A stretch of 10,316 bases of DNA. Origin: Candidatus Woesearchaeota archaeon. Its GTDB lineage: Archaea > Nanobdellota > Nanobdellia > Woesearchaeales > SM23-78. Position 1 is the first letter of the stretch, and the number at the start of each line of letters is the position of its first letter. The stretch is taken from positions 1 through 10,316 of the forward strand of contig DRSY01000019.1 in the NCBI GenBank assembly GCA_011372335.1, given 5' to 3'. Below, piece after piece: positions 1 to 7,065 of the stretch. The notes beneath the pieces were generated by a model. It did no database searches. It was not told where the DNA came from and saw only the letters and a list, made by a program, of their open reading frames with translations. Made by a program: the position numbers and the translations under genes.

Positions 1-185
1 AAGCCTTTTTTTTCTAGGCTTTCAAGGATGTCGTAGCTTCTGCTTCTCGGCACATTGGCTATGTCGCTTAGTTCGCCTGCAGTACTCACCCCTCTTGATA
101 GAAGAGCCGTCCATATCTTTACCTCGTAGAGGTTAAGACCAAAGTACCGTCTCAACTTTGTTAGAAACTCTTCTTTTACAATCAT
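1..185 (-). CDS. TrmB-family HTH transcriptional regulator, N-terminal part (cut by left window edge)
   Basis: Reading the minus strand from an ATG at 183-185 gives 61 codons that stay open to the window edge. The protein starts MIVKEEFLTKLRRYFGLNLY and continues with a winged-helix region: 'GLNLYEVKIWTALL' then 'STAGELSDIANVPRSRSYDILESLEKKG'. This is the pattern of the TrmB DNA-binding domain (a G-L-x-x-Y-E opening helix, then a recognition helix with V-P-R-S-x-x-Y-x-x-L-x-x-L-E-x-K-G). Known family members are archaeal regulators, often of sugar uptake and metabolism; the effector-binding part that would say what this one senses lies outside the window. The start is supported by GGAGGT on the minus strand (192-197), six nt before the ATG. 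It points away from the operon to its right and is transcribed separately. The HTH family call is firm; the target is unknown. Confidence 0.88.
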   Translation of the reverse strand, partial: MIVKEEFLTKLRRYFGLNLYEVKIWTALLSRGVSTAGELSDIANVPRSRSYDILESLEKKG

Positions 186-191
186 ATTACT

Positions 192-197
192 ACCTCC
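192..197 (-). promoter_or_regulatory. Shine-Dalgarno site of the TrmB-type gene
   Basis: The minus strand reads GGAGGT six nt upstream of the ATG at 185. It is a near-perfect anti-16S match and decides the start. Confidence 0.75.
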
Positions 198-245
198 GTA
201 AAGTAGGTTCGATCACCCCTTTTTAATATCAAAAACTCATAACTA

Positions 246-256
246 CTATTTATATG
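246..256 (-). promoter_or_regulatory. Archaeal TATA box for the TrmB-type gene
   Basis: The minus strand reads CATATAAATAG, a good archaeal TATA element. Transcription about 25 nt downstream would begin near 222-228, leaving a leader of about 40 nt that contains the GGAGGT site. Confidence 0.55.
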
Positions 257-334
257 TTACTATTTTTTACACTCTAATAATGGTTTCATATTCGCACCTC
301 TTGAACAATGACGAAAATAAATGGGGCGCTGCGG

Positions 335-366
335 GGGCAAAGGAAAAATTAAGGAAAATAAAAACT
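335..366 (-). terminator. U-rich terminator after the pelota/methyltransferase operon
   Basis: On the minus strand, shortly past the methyltransferase stop codon, the sequence reads as repeated T runs (TTTTTATTTTCC, then AATTTTTCC). Such U tracts are the usual archaeal intrinsic termination signal. Just before it (371-381) is a small perfect palindrome, ACCACGGTGGT, and 6-bp inverted arms (327-332 and 382-387) flank the tract. Whether these fold is uncertain. The rest of the gap 186-402 holds the regulator's promoter; I see no gene in it. Confidence 0.5.
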
Positions 367-402
367 AAGAACCACGGTGGTGCAGCGATAGTGTATTAAA
401 TA

Positions 403-1257
403 CTATGCTTGTTTGGTTAAAACATAGAATATTTCTCCTGGGATTTCAAAGATTGTGATTTTATAGCCGAGCTTCTTAACAAACCTCTCAAACCACGTCC
501 TTCTCTCTCTTCTTATCCTCTTCTTACCCCCCAGACTCTTGGTTGAGAAAGAAACAACTATGAATCTCGCAGGGATGCTTCTTAACAGATCTTTACTTAT
601 ATTCTTCTTTATAGCTTCAAGTGAGTCAACGGTTTTTAATAAGAATACAACATCCTCTTTTTTAATAATCTCTTTTAGCTTGTCTTGACAGTCTTTTGCT
701 AAATCAACCCTTTTTATTACCCCTTTAATTCTCATAATCTTAAAGTACTCCTTAATGAACTCAAGATCTTTCTTTGCTAAATCACACGCAACATACTCTG
801 GTTTGAACTTAATGTAAGGATAACTAAAGGGATTTAATCCGCAGCCTAGATCAACAATCCTTTTAGGTACGCCTATTATTTCGAAAATTCGCTTATAGAC
901 TAACGCGTAATAAGGCAGCCTTTCCTTGCTTGATTTATGCGACTCTAAGATTTTATTATGGTTCTCTAAACAAGGATTCTTTCTGAGCTTATCTAATAAT
1001 TCGCCTAGTTTGAAGTGCTCTTTTAGGATGAAGACACCGTAAACCTCTCTGAGTTCAGCTCTTACTGCTTTTATAATCTCTTTATACTCTTTTGCACGTT
1101 TGAGGTTAAACTGCTTTCTTTGCTCTAACTTTTCTTTTATTCTCTTATGTTTCTTAAGAAAGATTTTTATTCTCTCAATTACAAACTCCTCATCAAGGTT
1201 TCTAAGCTCTTTTTTGGTAAGAACATCCTTTGCTATGAATCTGATTAAGTCTTCCAT
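403..1257 (-). CDS. FmrO/ArmA-like 16S rRNA (guanine-N7) methyltransferase
   Basis: A 284-residue SAM-dependent methyltransferase. The N-terminal ~110 residues are highly charged and helical, as in the rRNA-recognising extension of the FmrO/ArmA/Kgm group. 'SHKSSKERLPYYALVYKRIF' (106-125) resembles that family's H-x-S-T-x-E-R-L motif. The SAM-binding motif is VDLGCGLNP (135-143), with an acidic CD at 158-159 for motif II. 'FLLKTVDSLE' (206-214) matches the family's L-K-x-x-x-x-L-E segment, and 'VVSFSTKSLGGK' (234-245) matches its V-S-F-P-T-x-S-L-G-G signature. Characterised relatives methylate N7 of G1405 in the 16S decoding site and block 4,6-disubstituted aminoglycosides; some come from antibiotic producers. 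For this archaeal homologue a housekeeping or rescue-related rRNA modification is equally plausible. Its ATG lies inside the end of pelota (13-nt overlap), so the two are co-transcribed and probably translationally coupled. The fold is certain; the subfamily is likely; the target base is inferred. Confidence 0.82.
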   Translation of the reverse strand: MEDLIRFIAKDVLTKKELRNLDEEFVIERIKIFLKKHKRIKEKLEQRKQFNLKRAKEYKEIIKAVRAELREVYGVFILKEHFKLGELLDKLRKNPCLENHNKILESHKSSKERLPYYALVYKRIFEIIGVPKRIVDLGCGLNPFSYPYIKFKPEYVACDLAKKDLEFIKEYFKIMRIKGVIKRVDLAKDCQDKLKEIIKKEDVVFLLKTVDSLEAIKKNISKDLLRSIPARFIVVSFSTKSLGGKKRIRRERRTWFERFVKKLGYKITIFEIPGEIFYVLTKQA

Positions 1258-2294
1258 CTTAGAATACCTGCAATGCCACCAAGCCCAATTAATTTCTTTT
1301 CTGCTTCTTCGGTACTAAGGATGTGCACGTCTGCACTCATTTTCTCTGCGAGTTTCATCAAACCTTCTACTTCTATGTGTTTCCCCTTCTCTCTTGCTCT
1401 TTGCATAAAGTCATAGCTTACAAAAAGCTCTTTCACAGCGCCAAGCCTTATTTTCTCTTCACACTCTTTTTGACCGTAACAGGCTTCATCCTTTGCAATG
1501 GCTTTTAGCAGGGCTTCAATCATGCCTAGCTCTTTAGCTGCTCTATCACTTTCAAGTACCTTGAATAACTCGGGTTTCTGCAAAACTTCTTTTATTGCTG
1601 TTTCCTTAACATCAGAGCAGGTTGAGAGCGTTATTTTTTCTTTTAGCTCCTTAGGCATCTCTTTCATCAAGTACTCTTTCCAGAAGCTAGGACTAGCTAT
1701 AATGATGTTATCGGGTTGAAGCCTCTTATTATATTCTTTTAGCTTCTCAACTATTTGGGTGTAAAAATTCTTTTTTTCAGTGGTTTCAATATTCTTCTTT
1801 GGCACATCTCCTTTAATACTCCCAAGAATCTCAAATCCGTGGTTTTTAAGAAGGGCAAAGAGAGCTTCTTCTCTATCCATTAATACTACGAGGATCTTTG
1901 TTCTAATATTCTGGGTTGCTTCTCTTAATTTCTCAAGCTGGTAACCAAGCCACTCCGGCTTTTTTATAGTCACCACGCTCCCTGGTTCAAGCTTAAAAGT
2001 GTGGTGACTGCCTCTAGGCACCTCTTCAGGTCCTTTTAGGATAACCCCGCTGACACGCAGATTGTCAGAGTACTTGTGGAACTCTATTCTCTCTGTTTTT
2101 ATTTCCAGGAAAACTGTTTTTTTTGTAACTCGTTGCTTTCTCTCATCCTCCTTGCCAATCTTTATCTTACGCTCAGTTTTACCTAGAATATTATCCCCTA
2201 TATCTATTATTTGACTTAGGAACCAGAGGTCTTCTGGATTATTAACTTTTACAGTTACTTCTCCTTGTTTTAGATTCTTTTTGATAATCTGCAT
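1245..2294 (-). CDS. pelA: Pelota, archaeal mRNA surveillance / ribosome rescue factor
   Basis: A 349-residue, full-length Pelota (Dom34) homologue. The N-terminal Sm-like domain shows 'NPEDLWFLSQIIDIGDNILGKTERK' (19-43), the family's P-E-D-L-W-x-L...G-D...T-x-R-K signature, and 'RGSHHTF' (94-100). The central domain follows from about residue 130 (ILVVLMDREEALFALL). It lacks the GGQ loop of release factor aRF1, as expected for Pelota, which rescues stalled ribosomes without hydrolysing peptidyl-tRNA. The C-terminal L7Ae-like domain has 'CYGQKECEEKIRLGAVKELFVSYDFM' (272-297) and ends 'ADVHILSTEEAEKKLIGLGGIAGILRW'. It normally acts with aEF1A and ABCE1 on ribosomes stalled at mRNA ends. It is first in a two-gene operon, with the rRNA methyltransferase second. 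The start ATG at 2294 sits about 26 nt from a TATA box, so the mRNA may be nearly leaderless. Confidence 0.96.
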   Translation of the reverse strand: MQIIKKNLKQGEVTVKVNNPEDLWFLSQIIDIGDNILGKTERKIKIGKEDERKQRVTKKTVFLEIKTERIEFHKYSDNLRVSGVILKGPEEVPRGSHHTFKLEPGSVVTIKKPEWLGYQLEKLREATQNIRTKILVVLMDREEALFALLKNHGFEILGSIKGDVPKKNIETTEKKNFYTQIVEKLKEYNKRLQPDNIIIASPSFWKEYLMKEMPKELKEKITLSTCSDVKETAIKEVLQKPELFKVLESDRAAKELGMIEALLKAIAKDEACYGQKECEEKIRLGAVKELFVSYDFMQRAREKGKHIEVEGLMKLAEKMSADVHILSTEEAEKKLIGLGGIAGILRWKT

Positions 2295-2316
2295 ATTTGT
2301 AATTCTAGTATGGTTT

Positions 2317-2327
2317 AGTATATAATG
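2317..2327 (-). promoter_or_regulatory. TATA box of the pelota operon
   Basis: The minus strand reads CATTATATACT. Its centre is about 28 nt from the ATG, so transcription would begin within a few nt of the start codon, giving a leaderless or nearly leaderless mRNA. No Shine-Dalgarno site is visible before this ATG, which fits. Confidence 0.6.
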
Positions 2328-2467
2328 TTTTTTGTTTTATAGTCGGCTTTTTCTTTTCTTTACTTTCTTTTTTATTGTTTTTATTTAGTGCTTCATGGGT
2401 CTTTCAGATGTGTTTCAGAGTTTTCTATCTTCGGAGGGAGGGGTAGGCAACTAGCAAGTAGAAAGCA
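2328..2467. other. Divergent intergenic region between pelota and the surface-protein operon
   Basis: No gene is seen here. The stretch 2346-2388 is a pyrimidine-rich tract on the plus strand (TTTTTCTTTTCTTTACTTTC and more). The stretch 2432-2447 is G-rich (GGAGGGAGGGGTAGG). Both strands were scanned for tRNA-like or C/D-box patterns without success. Confidence 0.4.
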
Positions 2468-2497
2468 AAAATATAAAAACCAATAAATTTATATATC
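2468..2497 (+). promoter_or_regulatory. Promoter of the surface-protein operon (two candidate TATA boxes)
   Basis: Two TATA-like elements are visible: AAAATATAAAAAC (about 2468-2480) and TTTATATAT (2488-2496). The second would start transcription at about the ATG (leaderless). The first would leave a short leader containing GAGGGG at 2509-2514, three nt before the ATG, which is closer than usual for a Shine-Dalgarno site. Confidence 0.5.
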
Positions 2498-2517
2498 TTG
2501 ATTATTAAGAGGGGATT

Positions 2518-3708
2518 ATGAGTAGATGGAAATCTAAGCTTGCCCAGTCAGCTAGTAACGCAGGGATAACTGTTATTTTGATTGCTGTTCTCATAATCTT
2601 TTATATACTCTTCTTGTCTCCTCAGGACAGGGCAGAGTTATTAGGCGAACCTTATCCTGGCGGGGGAGGCGCAGGGGTTGTTCCGCAAGGAGTTAAAGCA
2701 GTGCTGTTCTCTCAGAGTCCGGGCAGGATTTACCCTCCCAGTGCAAACATGGTTGAGCATACAATACCTTCTTTCATGGTATTCACAGTGACTAATGCTA
2801 ATGAACTTAAAAGAACAGCTTCTTTGTATGTGAAGAACTCTGCTTTCAGCGACGCCTCTGAGGAGATTATTTTCTTCTTTGATAAAAGAACAACTAGTGA
2901 TGTAAAACTCTCATTTAATGTTAAGAAGCATTCGGGCAGGCTTATAATCTGGCTTAACCAGTACAAAGTTTTTGAAGGCGAGATAACAGAAGCCAGTCCA
3001 AAGCCTATTGATTTGCCTGAAGAATATTTGCAGTCTAAGAATAGACTCTTATTCCAGGTTTCATCGCCCGGAGCTGCTTTCTGGCGTGTTAATGAATATG
3101 AACTAGAAAATATTCTAATATCAGGCAAAGTAACTGATTACTCAGGCGCTCTATCAGAGCAACACTTCTCAATACCCGAAGCAGAATATGAGAATCTTGA
3201 GAAAGCAGTGCTTGAGTTCCTGCCTGACTGTCCTCCGAGAGAGGAAGGCCTTGTGCAGATACTTATAAATAACAGGGTGATATACACAAGTTATCCTGAT
3301 TGTGGTGTGAAGACAAGCATTGAGGTGAGCAAGGAGTTCCTGAAACCAGGGGATAACGTTCTTGTAGCTACAACTAATACAGGCTCCTTTTTGATAGATA
3401 TGCCTAAAATTATTACGTTTTTAAAGGAGATTACTCAGCCAGTATTTTACTTTAATATTCCTGATGAGTTGTATGACGGCATGTACTTTGGTGAAGCAGG
3501 ATTAGTACTTACACTAAGATTTACTGACACAACCAGTGTTAAAAGAGGAACAATTGATATTAATGGTTACCAGATTTATTTTGAAACCCAAGACGTTGCC
3601 TACCAGACATTTATAGACCCAGAATTCCTTACTCCTGGTCCGAACTCCTTGAAGATAACTCCTCAGGAGCCTTTAGATGTTACTGAGCTAAGAGTTGATG
3701 TTATTTGA
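2518..3708 (+). CDS. Gene A: single-span membrane-anchored protein with three beta-rich repeats (unknown function)
   Basis: A 396-residue protein I cannot name. A short basic N-terminus is followed by one hydrophobic helix (about 16-34, ITVILIAVLIIFYILFLS), then 'PQDRAELLGEPYPGGGGAG', a juxtamembrane segment and Gly-rich linker. The remaining ~340 residues would lie outside the cell. They contain three related units, each with an 'LNQ', 'INN' or 'ING' turn and a later L-x-[PS]-x-[ND]-x-L pattern: about 140-183, 245-286 and 343-381 (the last two contain 'EFLKPGDN' and 'EFLTPGPN'). This resembles jelly-roll carbohydrate-binding modules, where an N-G turn and a L-x-x-G-x-N turn are typical; that link is inference. 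Cys238 and Cys262, in the middle unit, could form a disulfide. It is the first gene of an operon, and its end overlaps gene B by 11 nt. Confidence 0.85.
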   Translation: MSRWKSKLAQSASNAGITVILIAVLIIFYILFLSPQDRAELLGEPYPGGGGAGVVPQGVKAVLFSQSPGRIYPPSANMVEHTIPSFMVFTVTNANELKRTASLYVKNSAFSDASEEIIFFFDKRTTSDVKLSFNVKKHSGRLIIWLNQYKVFEGEITEASPKPIDLPEEYLQSKNRLLFQVSSPGAAFWRVNEYELENILISGKVTDYSGALSEQHFSIPEAEYENLEKAVLEFLPDCPPREEGLVQILINNRVIYTSYPDCGVKTSIEVSKEFLKPGDNVLVATTNTGSFLIDMPKIITFLKEITQPVFYFNIPDELYDGMYFGEAGLVLTLRFTDTTSVKRGTIDINGYQIYFETQDVAYQTFIDPEFLTPGPNSLKITPQEPLDVTELRVDVI

Positions 3709-5521
3709 TTACTCATTATTCTTCACTAATAAAAAAGAGGACTCTGACATTATGACTCCTGAAATACCAGAAGAAGATTTAGCAGAGTTAACAGAGCAGA
3801 AGATAAAGGAACAATTACTCAGAGAAAAAAACAGAAGAAGGAATGAAAGAGATTTAGAAAACTTAAGAAAGGAAGTAGAGGAAAAAGAGCTAAGACGAAG
3901 GTTAAAGGAATTGGAGGAAGAGGAGGAGAGGGCTGCAAAAGAGGCTCGTCGTGCAAAAATTGATAAGCTAAAGAATGCTGCAAGAGCGACTGGGAGGGGA
4001 GTTGCGAAAAGCGCTGGTCTGATGGGAGGACTCGCAGTAAAACCAATCAGAGGTGCTTATAAGGGTTATAAGAACACAAAGAATTTAACAATACTATTCT
4101 GGATTGCTGTTCTTATTCAAATAATTGATGTCTTTATATTAAGGTTTAATAGAACTGTTTATTTCGCCACTTCTATTGCTATGTACGGGATTCTTACTCT
4201 CCTAGCGATTTGGGCTTTCTCCAGAGAAGAAGGTCACCTTGCTACTCCTCGACAGATTATTTTGTTCATCTTAATATCTTTTTTCTATGTTGTAGTACCA
4301 ACCTTGTTGTATGCTATTCCACAAATACGCGTGGTAGGAAATACAACTCTTTTTGACTGGACCAGTTTTCTTCTTGCCATACTCCCAATCTGGCCTATTT
4401 ATATTGGCTTAAAAGCAGACATCCCTTTTGTTCATAAGTATATTAATTTCTGGATTTTATTCCTCTTATTCACCTTCCTTTTCGGTGTTGGTTTTAAGCT
4501 GAGCTCTGCTCACCTGCCTTTAATTGGTGGCAGGCCAGAGGTTATACAAGTAGGCACGGTTGCTAATTTTTTATGGGAGCAAACCACGGAGAGTGTTAAG
4601 AATTTCTGGGATGCTCTTAATCCCTCACGGTTTGTTAATGTTTTAGTGAATGCTTCAGGCATGAATTATTACATTGCTCAAATAGAACGTACTGAAGAAG
4701 CACCGGTTGGGCTTTATATTGATAATGTGCGTCTCCGCGACAGATACACTTATGAAGGGGAACCCGCGGTTATATGGGCGGATATTCGGGGTAAGAGCTT
4801 CATGGATGAGATAAGAGTAACTCCTACTTGTTATATTGATAAGGTAGGGGAAGGCATAGCAAACCCGCCTTTCTTTTCTATTCTTGGCGAAGAACACGTC
4901 TTTTTCTCATGTACTTTTAATGACTTAAAAAAAGGGACTTATACTGCGCATGTTGGTGCTAATTTTAATTTTGAAACATGGGCTTATGTTACTTATACTT
5001 TTGTTGATATTGAAACTAAGAGGGCTTTTGAGTTGCAAGGCAAGAATATTAATCACGAGCTTGATATTCCTCTTAAGCCACTAGCAGTGTCCACCCCAGG
5101 ACCTGTGGTGCTTGGTATGGGAGGCTTAGTAGACCAACCCGTGGCTCTTGACCTCGTATATAATACTCGGCGGCCTGTTTTAGGTGTGACCCTTGATAAT
5201 TATTGGAATGGTGCTGGCAACAGGATTGAAAGCGTTGATGAATTCGTAATTATGGTCCCTGATGATTTTGAGCTTGTTGATTGTGATCGGGGGACGCCTG
5301 AAGTTGAGAAAGGGGCTGAGGAAGGATATGATTTTTATAAGTTTAAAAGAGAGCAACTCGGAGATCCCAGACTTGGTTTCCAATCAGTTACTTGTTTCCT
5401 TCATGTTAAAAACCCGAAACAATTATTAGGTGGCGCTCAGAAAGTGCAAAGAACCTTTGTTGCTAAGGTGAAGTATCGTTATAATTTAGAGAAGAGGGTG
5501 AGTATTAATGTCAGGGAGTAA
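3698..5521 (+). CDS. Gene B: coiled coil + five-span membrane protein with a disulfide-containing ectodomain (unknown function)
   Basis: About 607 residues, not recognised as a known family. Residues ~20-90 are almost all charged and predict a coiled coil. A basic Gly/Ala stretch (~95-125) leads to five hydrophobic spans at about 130-149, 155-175, 187-210, 219-239 and 250-268. With the basic N-terminus inside, five spans place the last ~330 residues outside. That ectodomain has four cysteines (about 378, 405, 529 and 566), suggesting two disulfides. Its last ~130 residues (GPVVLGMGG...QPVALDL...VDC...VTCFLHVKN...AKVKYRYNLEKRVSINV) parallel the C-terminal domain of the lipoproteins downstream. 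The ATG at 3698 overlaps gene A; an ATG at 3752, with AGAGG 11 nt upstream, is an alternative giving a 589-residue protein starting MTPEIPEEDL. It also overlaps gene C by 14 nt. It could be the membrane platform of a surface complex; this is inference. Confidence 0.83.
   Translation: MLFDYSLFFTNKKEDSDIMTPEIPEEDLAELTEQKIKEQLLREKNRRRNERDLENLRKEVEEKELRRRLKELEEEEERAAKEARRAKIDKLKNAARATGRGVAKSAGLMGGLAVKPIRGAYKGYKNTKNLTILFWIAVLIQIIDVFILRFNRTVYFATSIAMYGILTLLAIWAFSREEGHLATPRQIILFILISFFYVVVPTLLYAIPQIRVVGNTTLFDWTSFLLAILPIWPIYIGLKADIPFVHKYINFWILFLLFTFLFGVGFKLSSAHLPLIGGRPEVIQVGTVANFLWEQTTESVKNFWDALNPSRFVNVLVNASGMNYYIAQIERTEEAPVGLYIDNVRLRDRYTYEGEPAVIWADIRGKSFMDEIRVTPTCYIDKVGEGIANPPFFSILGEEHVFFSCTFNDLKKGTYTAHVGANFNFETWAYVTYTFVDIETKRAFELQGKNINHELDIPLKPLAVSTPGPVVLGMGGLVDQPVALDLVYNTRRPVLGVTLDNYWNGAGNRIESVDEFVIMVPDDFELVDCDRGTPEVEKGAEEGYDFYKFKREQLGDPRLGFQSVTCFLHVKNPKQLLGGAQKVQRTFVAKVKYRYNLEKRVSINVRE
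5497..5501 (+). promoter_or_regulatory. Shine-Dalgarno site of gene C inside gene B
   Basis: GGTGA lies six nt before the ATG at 5508, within the final codons of gene B. It supports translation of C from the same mRNA as B and fixes the start. Confidence 0.6.
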
Positions 5522-7031
5522 GCAGAATATTCCTTTTTTTCATTTTTTTAAGAGGAGCCGGACCGGTTTTTTTGTCCTTATTGTTTGTATTATGCTTATT
5601 TCAATGCTTCTTTTATCCGCATGCACTTCCTTTGTTCCCAGGTATGAAGAGGTTGATTATTTTAAAGGAACTCAAGGTCTTGAAATTGACTTCTTAGAAG
5701 ATGCGCCTCCTAGCGAGATTTATGAGAACTCTGTGTTCAATGTTAATCTTTATGTAGAAAATAAAGGCGCTTTTGATGTTTTAGATGAGAATTACGGCAT
5801 TCTTTCAATAAGCTTTGACCCTTTTTATGTTGATGTATCTGATTTTCCGGTTACAAACGGTGTTGAGGTTACTAAGAATGGGATTATAGTTAAAGGAATC
5901 CAGTTGCCTGGTAAGTCAATGTACAACCCTTTAGGTGCGGAGACTGTTCTGAGCTTCTCTGGCTTTAGGATTAAGAATATAAAAGGGCAGAGAGAAAAGC
6001 CAAGCACCCAAATCTTCACTTCTTTATGTTATCCTTATAAAACTATTTTTTCCAGACCTGTGTGTGTTGACCTTAATATTCACACTCAGAACCTTAGAGC
6101 TCAGCCTTGCTCAGAACAAGACTTTGTTTTATCTGATCAAGGAGCCCCTGTTGCTATTACTCTTATTGAGGTTGATAATCAGCCTGTTAGAGCTGGTGTT
6201 GTAAGACCTGTCTTCATAGTCCACGTTCAGAATAAGGGTTCTGGTGATGTGCTTAGTGCTGCTTATAATCCTGATGATTTTGAAAGGGTGTGTGCTTTTA
6301 AGGACTTATATAAGGAGGATTTTAATACAATAAGTGTAAGAGCAGTTCTATCAGGTTCAATTGAGCTAGAGTGTTCTCCGAACCCTATAAAACTCTTTAA
6401 TAATCAGGGTTTTACTCGTTGCCAGGTAAGAGACGAGGACCTCATTCTTGGGCATCAGAACTATAAGACGCCTTTGTTCATAGAGTTATCTTATGTTTAT
6501 CTTACCTCGTTGTCCAAGGAGATTGATATTAAGAGGCTTAATGTCTATGGAGAAATTACAAGTCCTGCTGAGAAGATTCTTCCTTATGAAGTACAACCCG
6601 GGATTACAAGGTGTGATTATTGTGCTCAGCACCCTGGTGCTGGTGAATGCCAGGTGCCTAGGTTTAGAGAAGACAGCCCTGAGGTTTATTTCCAAGAAGG
6701 CTTTGGTTGTAAGTGCAGTTTTAGGACTTGTGAAAAGCTTTATCCTAAAGGTTTGTGCGTTCCTTTTTCTAATCCGCCTTTTTGTCCTGGGGGGAGTTAT
6801 TGCTGTCTGCCAGAATGTAAGGCTTCTGAAGTAAGAGGTCCTGGTGGTGTGTGTTATCCTAAATGTGCTAATTGCTTAGCTATTACTAAGGATTGTGCTT
6901 GTGGCACAGAGGAAGCGGGTTATGATATTCTTAGTAAAGGCATGTTCTGTTGTCCTAGGAATAAAGCAGGTTATTCTACTCAGGATGAGTGTAGAGAGGC
7001 CTGCTCTGAATTAAATAATCCTTCCTCTTAA
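5508..7031 (+). CDS. Gene C: surface lipoprotein with a 20-cysteine C-terminal tail (unknown function)
   Basis: 507 residues. A basic N-terminus and hydrophobic segment (20-37) end in a lipobox LSAC with Cys39 as the predicted lipidated residue, so the protein is likely anchored outside the membrane. The first domain has the array motif 'FKGTQGLEIDFLEDAPPSEI' (52-71) and 'VNLYVENKGAFDV' (79-91), a beta-sandwich of CARDB-like look. A linker holds the C-Y-x-Y motif (Cys174, Cys186) and Cys201. 'GAPVAITLIEVDNQPV' (212-227) opens a second sandwich with 'FIVHVQNKGSGDV', Cys262, Cys289 and Cys305, ending at 'ELSYVYLTSLSKEIDIKRL'. Residues 369-499 then carry 20 cysteines, including 'CKC', 'YCC' and 'FCCP'. 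A zinc-binding role is less likely than disulfides, because the protein is exported. The start is set by the site at 5497 and by the 14-nt overlap with B. It is the last gene of the A-B-C operon. Confidence 0.87.
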   Translation: MSGSKQNIPFFHFFKRSRTGFFVLIVCIMLISMLLLSACTSFVPRYEEVDYFKGTQGLEIDFLEDAPPSEIYENSVFNVNLYVENKGAFDVLDENYGILSISFDPFYVDVSDFPVTNGVEVTKNGIIVKGIQLPGKSMYNPLGAETVLSFSGFRIKNIKGQREKPSTQIFTSLCYPYKTIFSRPVCVDLNIHTQNLRAQPCSEQDFVLSDQGAPVAITLIEVDNQPVRAGVVRPVFIVHVQNKGSGDVLSAAYNPDDFERVCAFKDLYKEDFNTISVRAVLSGSIELECSPNPIKLFNNQGFTRCQVRDEDLILGHQNYKTPLFIELSYVYLTSLSKEIDIKRLNVYGEITSPAEKILPYEVQPGITRCDYCAQHPGAGECQVPRFREDSPEVYFQEGFGCKCSFRTCEKLYPKGLCVPFSNPPFCPGGSYCCLPECKASEVRGPGGVCYPKCANCLAITKDCACGTEEAGYDILSKGMFCCPRNKAGYSTQDECREACSELNNPSS

Positions 7032-7065
7032 CTCTTAGCTTCCTATTTTAACCTTAACCATTTTG

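Noticed and set aside
2380..2460. Possible small RNA (tRNA-like or C/D-box guide) in the divergent gap before gene A
   Set aside because: CTGA-like boxes occur on the minus strand, but no matching C box, no closing stem and no tRNA arms could be found.
3819..4046. Open frame on the minus strand opposite the coiled coil of gene B
   Set aside because: It is the antisense of a Glu/Lys/Arg-rich coiled coil and yields a low-complexity Leu/Pro/Ser/Phe string. It has no ribosome site and lies inside a clear gene.
6612..7007. Cysteine-rich tail of gene C as a ferredoxin or zinc-ribbon domain
   Set aside because: The spacing does not show the regular C-x2-C-x2-C-x3-C ferredoxin pattern, and the protein has a lipobox signal, so disulfides outside the cell fit better.
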